A DNA stretch of 64,000 bases from Pseudorhodoferax soli (GCF_003337555.1 NZ_QPJK01000004.1:62001-126000), one strand, 5' to 3'. Counted from the stretch's first letter, positions 42,950 through 51,712 are shown. Numbers and translations are program-made. The notes: generated from the sequence alone by a model not told the origin.

Positions 42950-43732
42950 ATGAATTTCGAAGACATCCTGTACGAGGTGCGCAACGGCGTGGCCTGGATC
43001 ACGATCAACCGGCCCGAGAAGATGAACGCCTTCCGCGGCACCACCTGCGACGAGCTGATCCGCGCGCTGAACAAGGCCGGCTACGACAAGGCCGTGGGAT
43101 GCATCGTGCTGGCCGGCGCCGGCGACAAGGCCTTCTGCACCGGGGGCGACCAGTCGGCCCACGATGGCAACTACGACGGCCGCGGCACCATCGGCCTGCC
43201 GATGGAAGAGCTGCACACCGCCATCCGCGACGTGCCCAAGCCCGTGATCGCACGCGTGCAGGGCTACGCCATCGGCGGCGGCAACGTGCTGGCCACCATC
43301 TGCGACCTGACCATCGTGTCGGAGAAGGCCATCATGGGCCAGGTCGGCCCCAAGATGGGCTCGGTCGATCCGGGCTACGGCACGGCTTTCCTGGCGCGCG
43401 TGGTCGGCGAGAAGAAGGCGCGCGAGATCTGGTACCTGAACAAGCGCTACAGCGGCGCCGAGGCCGTGGCCATGGGCCTGGCCAACATCTGCGTGCCGCA
43501 CGGCGAGCTGGACGCCACCGTGCAGGAATGGGCCGAGACCATCTGCGAGCGCAGCCCCACGGCGATCGCGATCGCCAAGCGCAGCTTCAACATGGACACG
43601 GCGCACCAGGCCGGCATCGCGGGCATGGGCATGTACGCGCTCAAGCTGTACTACGACACCGAGGAATCGCGCGAGGGCGTGGCCGCGCTCAAGGACAAGC
43701 GCAAGCCCGACTTCCGCAAGTACGCGAAGTAG
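42950..43732 (+). CDS. badI: 2-ketocyclohexanecarboxyl-CoA hydrolase (260 aa)
   Basis: A crotonase-fold ring-opening hydrolase that converts 2-ketocyclohexane-1-carboxyl-CoA to pimeloyl-CoA. Strong BadI marks are RPEKMNAFRGTTCDEL, FCTGGDQSAHDGNYDGRG, VIARVQGYAIGGGNVLATIC (oxyanion and CoA segments) and RSFNMDTAHQAGIAGMGMY, and the length is exactly that of the R. palustris protein. It sits between badH and aliB, which fixes the pathway. AAGGAG precedes the ATG. Confidence 0.95.
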   Translation: MNFEDILYEVRNGVAWITINRPEKMNAFRGTTCDELIRALNKAGYDKAVGCIVLAGAGDKAFCTGGDQSAHDGNYDGRGTIGLPMEELHTAIRDVPKPVIARVQGYAIGGGNVLATICDLTIVSEKAIMGQVGPKMGSVDPGYGTAFLARVVGEKKAREIWYLNKRYSGAEAVAMGLANICVPHGELDATVQEWAETICERSPTAIAIAKRSFNMDTAHQAGIAGMGMYALKLYYDTEESREGVAALKDKRKPDFRKYAK

Positions 43733-43743
43733 GGGCTGTGGCC

Positions 43744-44895
43744 ATGAACCCCTACATCGACGAAGACCTCGCGGCCATCGGCGAGCAGGCGCGCCGCTTC
43801 GCCACCGACCGCGTGGCGCCGGGCTTCCAGGAGCGCGACCGCACGCGCGTGCTGGAACGCAGCCTCATGCGCGAGATGGGCGAGATGGGCTTCATCGCGC
43901 CCGAGCTGGCCGAGGAGCACGGCGGCCAGGGCCTGGGTGCGCTGGCCGCCGGCGTGATCCACGAAGAGATCGCGCGGGCCGACCTGTCCATCAGCTACAT
44001 CAATCTGCTGGCCTCGCTGAACGGGCAGATCCTGGCCGAGCATGGCCTGCCCGAGGTGGCACAGCCCTGGCTGCGCCGGCTCACGCGGGGCGAGGCGCTG
44101 CTGGCGATTGCGCTGACCGAGCCGCGCGGCGGCTCGGACGCGGCCAACCTCAGGCTGCGTGTGGAACGCGTGGGCGAGCACTACGTGCTGAACGGCGAGA
44201 AGACATCGATCTCGGCGGCCGACCAGTGCGATGCGGCCGTGGTCTTCGGCCGCACCGGCACGGTCGAGTCGCAGGCCCATGGCGTCACCGCGCTGCTGGT
44301 GCCCATGGACCTGCCCGGCATCACGCGCAACCGCTTCGACTGCCACGGCCAGCGCGCCATCGGCCGCGGTTCGCTGTTCTTCGAGAACGTGCGCGTGCCG
44401 GTGGACCACCGGCTCGGCGACGAGAACAAGGGCTTCGTGCAGGTCATGCAGGGCTTCGACTACTCGCGCGCGCTGATCGGCCTGCAGGTGCTGGCCGTGG
44501 CCCGCGTGTCGCTGGAAGAAGCCTGGGCCTACGCGGCAGAGCGCATGGCCTTCGGCAAGCCGCTGACGGCGTTCCAGGGCGTCTCGCACCCGCTGGCCGA
44601 CGGCGACACCCAGGTCGAAGCCGCGCGGCTGCTGTGCCTGCAGGCGCTGTGGCTCAAGGACAAAGGCCTGCCGCACAGCGCCGAGGCCGCCATGTGCAAG
44701 TGGTGGGCGCCCAAGCTGGCCTACGACGTGGTGCACCAGTGCCTGCTGTCGTTCGGCCATGGCGGCTACGACCGCGGGCCGATGGAGCAGCGCCTGCGCG
44801 ACGTGCTGGGCTTCCAGATCGGCGACGGCACGGCGCAGATCATGAAGACCGTCATCGCGCGCGCCCGCGCCGGCCGCCAGGCCGTGCCGAACTGA
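43744..44895 (+). CDS. aliB: Cyclohexanecarboxyl-CoA dehydrogenase (383 aa)
   Basis: An acyl-CoA dehydrogenase that introduces the ring double bond in cyclohexanecarboxyl-CoA with FAD and an electron-transfer flavoprotein. Family marks: LAIALTEPRGGSDAANL, FGKPLTAFQGVSHPLAD, and the C-terminal segment GHGGYDRGPMEQRLRDV. The general base seems to be an Asp or Glu of the C-terminal helix, not determined here. It is 11 bases after badI and 23 before aliA. No badK hydratase, needed for the next step, is in the window. Confidence 0.92.
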   Translation: MNPYIDEDLAAIGEQARRFATDRVAPGFQERDRTRVLERSLMREMGEMGFIAPELAEEHGGQGLGALAAGVIHEEIARADLSISYINLLASLNGQILAEHGLPEVAQPWLRRLTRGEALLAIALTEPRGGSDAANLRLRVERVGEHYVLNGEKTSISAADQCDAAVVFGRTGTVESQAHGVTALLVPMDLPGITRNRFDCHGQRAIGRGSLFFENVRVPVDHRLGDENKGFVQVMQGFDYSRALIGLQVLAVARVSLEEAWAYAAERMAFGKPLTAFQGVSHPLADGDTQVEAARLLCLQALWLKDKGLPHSAEAAMCKWWAPKLAYDVVHQCLLSFGHGGYDRGPMEQRLRDVLGFQIGDGTAQIMKTVIARARAGRQAVPN

Positions 44896-44918
44896 AACCA
44901 ACAAGAAGGAGACAAGCC

Positions 44919-46562
44919 ATGGAATTCGATGCCGTCCTGCTGCCGCCCCGGCGCGCCGCGAGCGTGGCGCAAGGCCACTGGGCCGACAAGACCGTCAACG
45001 CGCTGCTCGATGCCGCTGTGGCCGCCCACCCTGACCGCATGGCGCTGACCGCGCTGCGCAGCGATGCGGCAGAACCGCGCCGCTTCACCTACCGCGCGTT
45101 GGCGGAGATGGCCGACCGCATCGCCGTGGGCCTGTCGCGCCTGGGAGTGGGCCGCAATGACGTGGTGGCGATGCAGCTGCCCAACTGGTGGCAGTTCAGC
45201 CTGCTGGCGCTGGCCTGCGCGCGGCTGGGCGCGGTGATCAACCCGCTGATGCCGATCTTCCGCGAGCGCGAGCTGTCGTTCATGCTGCGCCACGGCGAGG
45301 CCAAGGTCTTCGTCGTTCCGGCGCAGTTCCGCGGCTTCGACCACGCCGCCATGGCGCGCGCGCTGCAGGCCGAACTGCCCACGCTGCAACACGTGGTGGT
45401 GGTCGGCAGCGGCGGCGCAGACGATTTCGAGGCGCTGCTGTCCGGCCCGGCCTGGGAGAAGGAGCGCGACGCCGAGGACATCCTGCACCGCGGCCGCCCG
45501 GGGCCGGACGACATCGTGCAGCTGATCTACACCTCGGGCACGACGGGCGAGCCCAAGGGCGTGCTGCACAGCGCCAACACGCTGCTGGCCAACATCCGGC
45601 CCTATGCCGAGCGGCTGGGGCTGTCCAGCGCGGACACGGTGTTCATGGCCTCGCCCATGGCGCACCAGACGGGCTTCATGTATGGCCTCTTGATGCCGAT
45701 CCTGCTGCATTGCCCGGCCGTGCTGCAGGACATCTGGGACCCGGCGCGCGCGGTGCAGGCCATCCGCGCGGCGGGCGCCACCTTCACGATGGCGTCCACG
45801 CCCTTCCTGACCGACCTGACGCGGGCCGTGCGCGAAGGCGGCGAGGGGGTGCCCACGCTGCGCACCTTCCTGTGCGCGGGTGCACCCATCCCCGGCCCGC
45901 TGGTGCAGCAGGCACGCGAGACGCTGGGCACCAAGATCGTCTCGGCCTGGGGCATGACCGAGAACGGCGCAGTCACGCTGATTCGGCTGGACGACGCGGA
46001 CGAACGGGCCTACACCACCGACGGTTGCCCCCTGCCCGGCGTGGAACTCAAGGTGGTGGACTTCGACGGCACGGAGTTGCCACGCGGCGAATCCGGCAAG
46101 CTCCTGGTGCGCGCGGCCTCGAACTTCGGCGGCTACCTCAAGCGCCCGCACCTGAACGGCACCGACGCCGAGGGCTGGTTCGACACCGGCGACCTCGCGC
46201 GCATGGACGCCGACGGCTACATCCGCATCAGCGGGCGCAGCAAGGACGTGATCATCCGCGGCGGCGAGAACATCCCGGTGTTCGAGGTGGAGTCGCTGCT
46301 CTACAAGCACCCGGCCGTGCTGCAGGTGGCCGTGGTCGCCTACCCCGACGAACGCCTGGGCGAGCGGGCCTGCGCCGTGGTCGTGCCCAAGCCCGGCCAG
46401 TCCATCGACCTGCCCGAGATCGTGCGCTTCCTGAAGGCCGAGAAGGTGGCCGTGCAGTACGCGCCCGAGAAGCTGATCGTGCTGGACGCCATGCCGGCCA
46501 CGCCGTCCGGAAAGATCCAGAAGTTCAAGCTGCGCGAGCTGGTGCAGAACGTGCCCGCGTAA
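44919..46562 (+). CDS. aliA: Cyclohexanecarboxylate-CoA ligase (547 aa)
   Basis: An AMP-forming acyl-CoA synthetase that activates cyclohexanecarboxylate, the entry step of the pathway. Motifs in order: phosphate loop YTSGTTGEPKG at about 204-214, adenylate motif WGMTENG, DTGDLARMDADGYIRISGRSKD hinge and the C-terminal catalytic Lys in TPSGKIQKFKL. The N-terminal region with GHWADKTVNALLDAAVAAHPD fits the AliA branch. A GAAGGAGA site precedes the ATG. Confidence 0.92.
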   Translation: MEFDAVLLPPRRAASVAQGHWADKTVNALLDAAVAAHPDRMALTALRSDAAEPRRFTYRALAEMADRIAVGLSRLGVGRNDVVAMQLPNWWQFSLLALACARLGAVINPLMPIFRERELSFMLRHGEAKVFVVPAQFRGFDHAAMARALQAELPTLQHVVVVGSGGADDFEALLSGPAWEKERDAEDILHRGRPGPDDIVQLIYTSGTTGEPKGVLHSANTLLANIRPYAERLGLSSADTVFMASPMAHQTGFMYGLLMPILLHCPAVLQDIWDPARAVQAIRAAGATFTMASTPFLTDLTRAVREGGEGVPTLRTFLCAGAPIPGPLVQQARETLGTKIVSAWGMTENGAVTLIRLDDADERAYTTDGCPLPGVELKVVDFDGTELPRGESGKLLVRAASNFGGYLKRPHLNGTDAEGWFDTGDLARMDADGYIRISGRSKDVIIRGGENIPVFEVESLLYKHPAVLQVAVVAYPDERLGERACAVVVPKPGQSIDLPEIVRFLKAEKVAVQYAPEKLIVLDAMPATPSGKIQKFKLRELVQNVPA

Positions 46563-46598
46563 GGGCCTGATTCCCCCAACGACCCGAGGAGACAAACC

Positions 46599-47579
46599 AT
46601 GGACAAGAAGAAGATCGCGCGCCGCAGCGCGCTGGCCGCCGCATGCCTGGCCCTGGCAGGCGCTGCCTGGGCGCAGGCGCCGGCCTGGCCCGGCAGCAAG
46701 CCCGTGCGCATCGTCGTCGGCTTCGCGCCGGGCGGCAGCACCGACGTGATGGCGCGCATCGTGGCGCAGTCGGTCGGCGAGGCCATCGGCCAGACCGTGC
46801 TGATCGACAACAAGCCCGGCGCCAGCGGCAACATCGCGGCATCGGAAGTCGTGCGCGCCGCGCCCGACGGCCACACCTTCCTGATCGCGCCGACCTCGGT
46901 CGAGACGGCCAACCCCTGGCTGTTCAAGTCCACGCTGCTGCCGTCCCGCGACCTCACGCCCGTGGGCACCATCGGCAAGACGCAGATGTACCTGGTGGCC
47001 AAGCCGCAGATGCCGGCCAAGGACGTGCGCGAACTCGTGGCACTGGCCAAGGCGCAGCCGGGCAAGCTGTCGTACGCCTCGGCCGGCACGGGCACGCCGC
47101 CGCACCTGGCCTGCGAGATGTTCAAGGCCGCGAGCCAGACCTTCGTCACGCACATCCCCTACCGCGGCGCGGCGCCGGCGCTGCAGGACGTGCTCTCGGG
47201 CCAGGCCGATTTCGTCTGCGACCCGGGCATCGCGTTCCCGCACATCCGCACCGGCAAGGTCAAGCTGCTGGGCATCGTCAGCGCCAAACGCTCGCCCTTC
47301 TTCCCGGACGTGCCCACCGTGGGCGAGCAAGGCGTGGCCGGTGCCGACCTGGACATCTGGTTCGGCCTGTGGGCGCCCAACGGCACGCCGCCCGAGGTGC
47401 TGGCGCGCATGAACAAGGAGCTGGCCCGCGCGCTGGCCCAGCCCGCGCTGGCCAAGCGCTACGGCGACCTGGGCGCCGAACCGGTGTCGATGGAGACGGC
47501 GGACTTCCGCGCGCTGCTGCAGCGCGAGGGCAAGCAGCTGGAGACGCTGATCAAGACGCAGGGGATCACGGTGGAGTGA
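46599..47579 (+). CDS. TctC/Bug-family periplasmic solute-binding protein (326 aa)
   Basis: The third orphan Bug receptor of the window. Signal peptide ARRSALAAACLALAGAAWAQ, then VVGFAPGGSTDVMARI, DNKPGASGNIA and SYASAGTGTPPH. It is the last gene of the bad/ali operon, 36 bases after aliA with its own GAGGAG, so its ligand may be cyclohexanecarboxylate or a related alicyclic or aromatic acid. The permease is not here. It ends one base from the convergent HigA stop. Confidence 0.9.
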   Translation: MDKKKIARRSALAAACLALAGAAWAQAPAWPGSKPVRIVVGFAPGGSTDVMARIVAQSVGEAIGQTVLIDNKPGASGNIAASEVVRAAPDGHTFLIAPTSVETANPWLFKSTLLPSRDLTPVGTIGKTQMYLVAKPQMPAKDVRELVALAKAQPGKLSYASAGTGTPPHLACEMFKAASQTFVTHIPYRGAAPALQDVLSGQADFVCDPGIAFPHIRTGKVKLLGIVSAKRSPFFPDVPTVGEQGVAGADLDIWFGLWAPNGTPPEVLARMNKELARALAQPALAKRYGDLGAEPVSMETADFRALLQREGKQLETLIKTQGITVE

Positions 47580-47580
47580 T

Positions 47581-47868
47581 TCAATCCCGCAAGGCCTCGA
47601 TCACGGCACGTGGGTTGCGTTCGATCACGTTGAGCAAGACGAGCGAGGCGCCGTGCGGCGTGCGGTCGCCGCGCTCCCAATGGCGCAGGGTGGCGGTGGA
47701 GAAGCCAAACCTGGCGGCGAATTCTTCCTGAGTCATCTCCACCTTGGCGCGCAAGGCCCGCACATCCACAGGCCGCGGGCGGTGCACGCGCACGCCCTGG
47801 CCGCCGTGCTCCGCATGCGAGATGGCTTCCTTCAAACCCTGCCGGATGCTGTCGAATGCCTTGCTCAT
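47581..47868 (-). CDS. higA: HigA-type antitoxin (95 aa)
   Basis: A cro/C1-type helix-turn-helix antitoxin: a variable N-terminal half, then VEMTQEEFAARFGFSTATLRHWERG and the ending LNVIERNPRAVIEAL found in HigA/MqsA-like partners. The ATG at 47868 overlaps the toxin stop as ATGA, so it is preferred to an ATG eight codons earlier. It likely represses the operon jointly with the toxin. The toxin gene comes first, the reversed order typical of higBA. Confidence 0.88.
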   Translation of the reverse strand: MSKAFDSIRQGLKEAISHAEHGGQGVRVHRPRPVDVRALRAKVEMTQEEFAARFGFSTATLRHWERGDRTPHGASLVLLNVIERNPRAVIEALRD

Positions 47869-48221
47869 GTCTTTCGTCCTTTCGCTTTCCACAGACTGAC
47901 CAGCACCACGGTCAGGCCGGCCAGCTCATTGCGTTCCGCCTTGCTCAGGTTCGCGCGGTCGCCCTTGGCAAACAGGGTCAGCAGATACAACGGCATCTGC
48001 TCGTCATGGAAGTAGTAGATGGCGCGGACGCCGCCGCTCTTGCCATGGTCGCCACGACCCCACCGCAGCTTGCGCACGCCGCCCGTGCCCTCCATCAGAT
48101 CGCCGGCCTTGGGGTGCAAGGCCAGATAACGGATCAGCTCCTGCCGCTCCGCCACGCTGAGCAGCTTGTCTGCCTCGCGGATGAACTCCGGCAGCTCGGC
48201 CACGGTTTGCATGGCGGCCAT
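47865..48221 (-). CDS. higB: HigB/RelE-type toxin (118 aa)
   Basis: A RelE-superfamily toxin with an N-terminal helix pair (LPEFIREADKLLSVAERQEL), then GGVRKLRWGRGDHGKSGGVRAIYYF and the catalytic sheet MPLYLLTLFAKGDRANLS. The Arg and Lys residues on these strands suit ribosome-dependent mRNA cleavage. The start may be the fourth codon ATG. The order toxin-antitoxin and the ATGA overlap match HigBA. Confidence 0.88.
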   Translation of the reverse strand: MAAMQTVAELPEFIREADKLLSVAERQELIRYLALHPKAGDLMEGTGGVRKLRWGRGDHGKSGGVRAIYYFHDEQMPLYLLTLFAKGDRANLSKAERNELAGLTVVLVSLWKAKGRKT

Positions 48222-48283
48222 TATGATCCATTGGGACGGTTACCGGCGCATGTCGCCTCTGTCGCCTCCACCAGGCCAGGCGT

Positions 48284-49468
48284 TCAACGCGGCCACAACG
48301 CCCACATCTTGAGCGGCTGTTTGAGCCGCCCGGCGAAATCCCCCGCCTCCGGCCCCCAGCCCGCGAAGTAGTCCGCCCGCACGGCACCGACGATGGCGCT
48401 GCCCGTGTCCTGCGCGAGCACCAGCCGCGCCAGCGTGGTGACCGGCCCCTGCGAGGCCAGCCAGACCGGCGTGCCGTAAGGGATGCTCTGCGGGTCCACC
48501 GCGATCGAGCGGCCCGGCGTGAGCGCCACGCCCTGTGCGCCGCGCGGCCCGAAGCCGGCGTCGAACGGCGGCAGCGGCTCCTCGCGGAAGAACACCATGC
48601 GCGGGTTGGCCCACAGCATGTCGCGCACGCGGCCGGGGTTCTGCACCGTCCAGGCCTTGATGCCGGGCCAGGTGGCATCGCGGATGGCGCCCTGGTCGAG
48701 CAGCCAGCGGCCGACGCTCTTGTAGGGCTGGTCGTTGGTGCCGGCATAGGCCAGGCGCACCAGCTTCTGGCTGCCGTCCGCCTCGGTCAGGCGCAAGCGG
48801 CCCGAGCCCTGGATCTGCAGCACCAGCGCGTCGACCGGGTCGGCCAGCCAGGCGATCTCGCGGCCGGCAAGCTCGGCCTGGGCCTGCGGCAGCGTTTCCA
48901 TCTCCTGGCGCGTGAACCAGGGCTTGCGCTGCCCCAGCGTGGCGGGCGGCTGGTAAAGCGGTATGGGGAAGGCCGCACTGGGTTGGCGCTGGGCCTCGAA
49001 CATCGGCTCGTAGTAGCTGGTCAACAGGCCTTCGCTCGCGCTCTGGCCGGGCAGCGGCTGGATGCGGTAGGGCTGCAGCCGCGCGATCATCCAGGCCCGC
49101 TGCTCCTCCAGGCTGGCGATGGACAGGCGCCGCACCTCGGCGCAAAGCTGGCCCCAGGTCTGGCCGGGGCGCTCGCAGCTGCGCATCCAGGCGTTCCAGG
49201 CTTCGTGCAATGCGTCCTGGCCCACGCCGGGCAGTTCGTTCCAGCGCACGGGAATCCATTGGCTGCGCCCGCGCAGGATCGGCGCCGGCAGCGGCGCGGT
49301 GTCGCCGGGCCAGTCGGCCACTGGCGGCAGGGGCGGCCAGGTCGGCGCCGTGGTGGCCGGTGGCGGGCTGGGCAGGCTTGGGGTTTCGGGCCGTGGGGGT
49401 TTGCTGGAGCAGGCGGCGAGCATTCCTACAATCGCCGCGCCCACCACCCACCAGGAGAGTCGCTTCAT
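48284..49468 (-). CDS. mltA: Membrane-bound lytic murein transglycosylase A (394 aa)
   Basis: An outer-membrane lipoprotein that cuts the glycan backbone of peptidoglycan. The lipobox LAAC ends at Cys20 after a hydrophobic signal. A Pro-rich linker precedes the MltA barrel (LLTSYYEPMFEAQ, LQIQGSGRL) and the C-terminal 3D domain has the catalytic Asp in LAQDTGSAIVGAVRADYFAGWG. The ATG at 49468 is the natural start of the signal; its ribosome site is weak. The same CATG also begins the divergent small gene. Confidence 0.93.
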   Translation of the reverse strand: MKRLSWWVVGAAIVGMLAACSSKPPRPETPSLPSPPPATTAPTWPPLPPVADWPGDTAPLPAPILRGRSQWIPVRWNELPGVGQDALHEAWNAWMRSCERPGQTWGQLCAEVRRLSIASLEEQRAWMIARLQPYRIQPLPGQSASEGLLTSYYEPMFEAQRQPSAAFPIPLYQPPATLGQRKPWFTRQEMETLPQAQAELAGREIAWLADPVDALVLQIQGSGRLRLTEADGSQKLVRLAYAGTNDQPYKSVGRWLLDQGAIRDATWPGIKAWTVQNPGRVRDMLWANPRMVFFREEPLPPFDAGFGPRGAQGVALTPGRSIAVDPQSIPYGTPVWLASQGPVTTLARLVLAQDTGSAIVGAVRADYFAGWGPEAGDFAGRLKQPLKMWALWPR

Positions 49469-49598
49469 GGTCCTGATTTTGCTCGAAGCCCTGGCAGCCC
49501 TTTTGCTGCTGGTGGGCATCGTCTGGTGGACCATGTTCTCGGGCCGCGACAAGGGCGAGCTGCCGCAGGACCGCAAGCCGGACGACCCGCGCGACTGA
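49467..49598 (+). CDS. Small single-helix membrane protein (43 aa)
   Basis: A small protein of one hydrophobic helix (about residues 2-26: LILLEALAALLLLVGIVWW) and a highly charged cytoplasmic tail of about 17 residues rich in Asp, Lys, Arg and Pro. An excellent AGGAGAG ribosome site seven bases upstream fixes the ATG at 49467. No function is known to me. Its start codon and that of mltA are the two strands of one CATG, so both genes read away from the same four bases. Confidence 0.7.
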   Translation: MVLILLEALAALLLLVGIVWWTMFSGRDKGELPQDRKPDDPRD

Positions 49599-49664
49599 AG
49601 CCCCTACGCGCCCTGCGTCACACGCGGGCGGCTACAGTGCCCGGCGCCCCCCGGAGACCCTGCC

Positions 49665-51497
49665 TTGCTGTTCCGCTACTTCGAACGACTGCTTCCCCCC
49701 TATCCCGCCGCCGAGCCGGCCCTGCCGCCCAAGGGCTTCTTCGCCTTCCTGTGGGCCTGCACGGAAGGCCTGCGCGGCAAGGTGGGCTGGCTGGCCCTGC
49801 TGACGGCCGCGATGGCCGCCTTCGACGCGCTGATGTTCGCCTTTCTCGGCCGCCTGATCGACTGGCTGGGCGGCGTGCAGCCCGCGCAGCTGTGGACCGA
49901 ACGCGGCGGCGCGCTGCTCTGGCTGGCCGCGGCGCTGGCGGCCAGCGTGCTGGTGGTGGCGCTGCAGACCATCGTCAAGCACCAGGTGCTGGCCATCAAC
50001 CTGCCCATGCGGCTGCGCTGGAACTTCCACCGCCTGATGCTGGGCCAGAGCATGGCCTTCTACCAGGACGAGTTCGCCGGCCGCATCACCACCAAGGTGA
50101 TGCAGACCGCGCTGGCGGTGCGCGACACGCTGTTCGTGCTGGCCGACGTGCTGGTCACCATGACCATCTACGCGGTGACCATCGCCGTGCTGGCCGGCGT
50201 GTTCGCGGGCGGCCTGGTCTGGCCGTTCGTGGCCTGGCTGGTGCTGTACGTGGCGGCCGCCGCGTACTTCGTGCCACGCCTGGGCAGCGTGGGCAAGGCC
50301 CAGGCCGATGCGCGCTCGGCGATGGTCGGCCGCGTGACCGACGCCTACACCAACATCATGACGGTCAAGCTGTTCTCGCACACCCAGCGCGAGGCCCAGG
50401 TGGCGCGCAGCGCGATGCAGGACTTCATCGTCACGGGCTACCGGCAGATGCGGCTGGTCAGCGCCTTCGAGATCGTCAACCACACGCTGTCCATGGTGCT
50501 GGTGGCGGGCATGGCCGGCATGTCGCTGTGGCTGTGGTCGCGCGGCGAAGTGGGAGTGGGCGCGGTGGCGGCGTCGATCGCGATGGCGCTGCGGCTGCAG
50601 AGCATGTCGCAATGGATCATGTGGGAGATGACCAGCCTGTTCGAAGCCGTGGGCACGGTGCAGGACGGCATCAACACGCTGAGCCGGCCGCGCACCGTGG
50701 TCGATGCGCCGGGCGCGAAGGCCTTGCAGGTCCCGCAGGGCGAAGTGCGCTTCGAGGACGTGAGCTTTCGCTACGGCCCCGACAAGCCGCCCGTCATCGA
50801 CCACCTGAACCTGACGGTGCGGCCGGGCGAGCGCATCGGCCTGGTCGGCCGCTCGGGCGCGGGCAAGAGCACGCTGGTGAACCTGCTGCTGCGCTTCCAC
50901 GACGTGGCCGGTGGCCGCGTGCTGGTGGACGGGCAGGACATCGCCCAGGTGACGCAGGATTCGCTGCGCGCGCAGATCGGCATGGTCACGCAGGACACCA
51001 GCCTGCTGCACCGCTCGCTGGCCGACAACATCGCCTATGGCCTGCCGGACGCGACCGAGGCCGAGATCCGCGCCGCCGCCGAACGTGCGGAGGCCTCGGG
51101 CTTCATCGACCAGCTGACCGACCTGCAGGGCCGCAAGGGCCTGGCGGCGCACGTGGGCGAACGCGGTGTGAAGTTGTCGGGCGGCCAGCGCCAGCGCGTG
51201 GCGATCGCGCGCGTGATGCTGAAGAACGCGCCCATCCTGCTGCTGGACGAAGCCACCAGCGCCCTCGATTCGGAGGTGGAGGCGGCGATCCAGGAAAGCC
51301 TGAACCGGTTGATGCAAGGCAAGACCGTGATCGCCATCGCGCACCGCCTGTCCACGATCGCGGCCATGGACCGGTTGATCGTGCTGGACGGGAGGCAGGT
51401 CGCCGAGGAAGGTACGCACCGCGAGCTGCTCGCCCGCGACGGCCTGTATGCGCGCCTGTGGGCGCACCAGAGCGGCGGCTTCCTCGGCGAGGAATGA
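49665..51497 (+). CDS. ABC exporter, fused permease and ATPase (610 aa)
   Basis: A half-transporter of the MsbA/multidrug type that should work as a homodimer in the inner membrane. The first about 340 residues hold six membrane helices. The ATPase has Walker A GRSGAGKSTL, the signature LSGGQRQR, Walker B ILLLDEATSALD and the switch His in AIAHRLSTI. The only start near the ribosome site GGAG (49653-49656) is TTG at 49665. It could export lipids, peptides or drugs; the substrate is unknown. It ends with the hairpin at 51504. Confidence 0.9.
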   Translation: MLFRYFERLLPPYPAAEPALPPKGFFAFLWACTEGLRGKVGWLALLTAAMAAFDALMFAFLGRLIDWLGGVQPAQLWTERGGALLWLAAALAASVLVVALQTIVKHQVLAINLPMRLRWNFHRLMLGQSMAFYQDEFAGRITTKVMQTALAVRDTLFVLADVLVTMTIYAVTIAVLAGVFAGGLVWPFVAWLVLYVAAAAYFVPRLGSVGKAQADARSAMVGRVTDAYTNIMTVKLFSHTQREAQVARSAMQDFIVTGYRQMRLVSAFEIVNHTLSMVLVAGMAGMSLWLWSRGEVGVGAVAASIAMALRLQSMSQWIMWEMTSLFEAVGTVQDGINTLSRPRTVVDAPGAKALQVPQGEVRFEDVSFRYGPDKPPVIDHLNLTVRPGERIGLVGRSGAGKSTLVNLLLRFHDVAGGRVLVDGQDIAQVTQDSLRAQIGMVTQDTSLLHRSLADNIAYGLPDATEAEIRAAAERAEASGFIDQLTDLQGRKGLAAHVGERGVKLSGGQRQRVAIARVMLKNAPILLLDEATSALDSEVEAAIQESLNRLMQGKTVIAIAHRLSTIAAMDRLIVLDGRQVAEEGTHRELLARDGLYARLWAHQSGGFLGEE

Positions 51498-51503
51498 TCG
51501 GAA

Positions 51504-51533
51504 CCTGGAAGACGCCTTGACGCGTCTCCCAGG
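51504..51533. terminator. Hairpin between convergent genes
   Basis: CCTGG-A-AGACGC, loop cttgac, GCGTCT-C-CCAGG: eleven pairs with one mismatch directly after the ABC exporter stop and before the stop of the 24-residue gene. It is a plausible terminator for both, without a T-tract. Confidence 0.55.
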
Positions 51534-51534
51534 A

Positions 51535-51609
51535 TCAGCGCAGGCCGAAGAACGACAGAACGGCGATGACGACGACGACCAGACCAACGATGTAGATGAC
51601 GGAGTTCAT
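51535..51609 (-). CDS. Short single-helix membrane peptide (24 aa)
   Basis: A 25-codon reading frame encoding MNSVIYIVGLVVVVIAVLSF and then FGLR before TGA. It is almost wholly one hydrophobic helix with a positive end. Peptides of this length and pattern occur in many proteobacteria without an assigned role. The ribosome site is poor. It lies alone in the 215-base gap between the exporter and the FixJ-type regulator gene. Confidence 0.6.
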   Translation of the reverse strand: MNSVIYIVGLVVVVIAVLSFFGLR

Positions 51610-51712
51610 GGTGTGAGAACGGTTGTGTTGAAGACAGCCTGAGCATGCGCCCAAGGCCGCCCGGCCGCTGTCGGCGCCGGTCGGCGCCCGCTGTAGGACG
51701 CCTGAAGATGTT

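Noticed and set aside
43099-44895. A 598-codon frame suggesting a longer AliB
   Set aside because: The part before 43744 is the shifted reading of badI; the acyl-CoA dehydrogenase fold begins at MNPYIDEDL.
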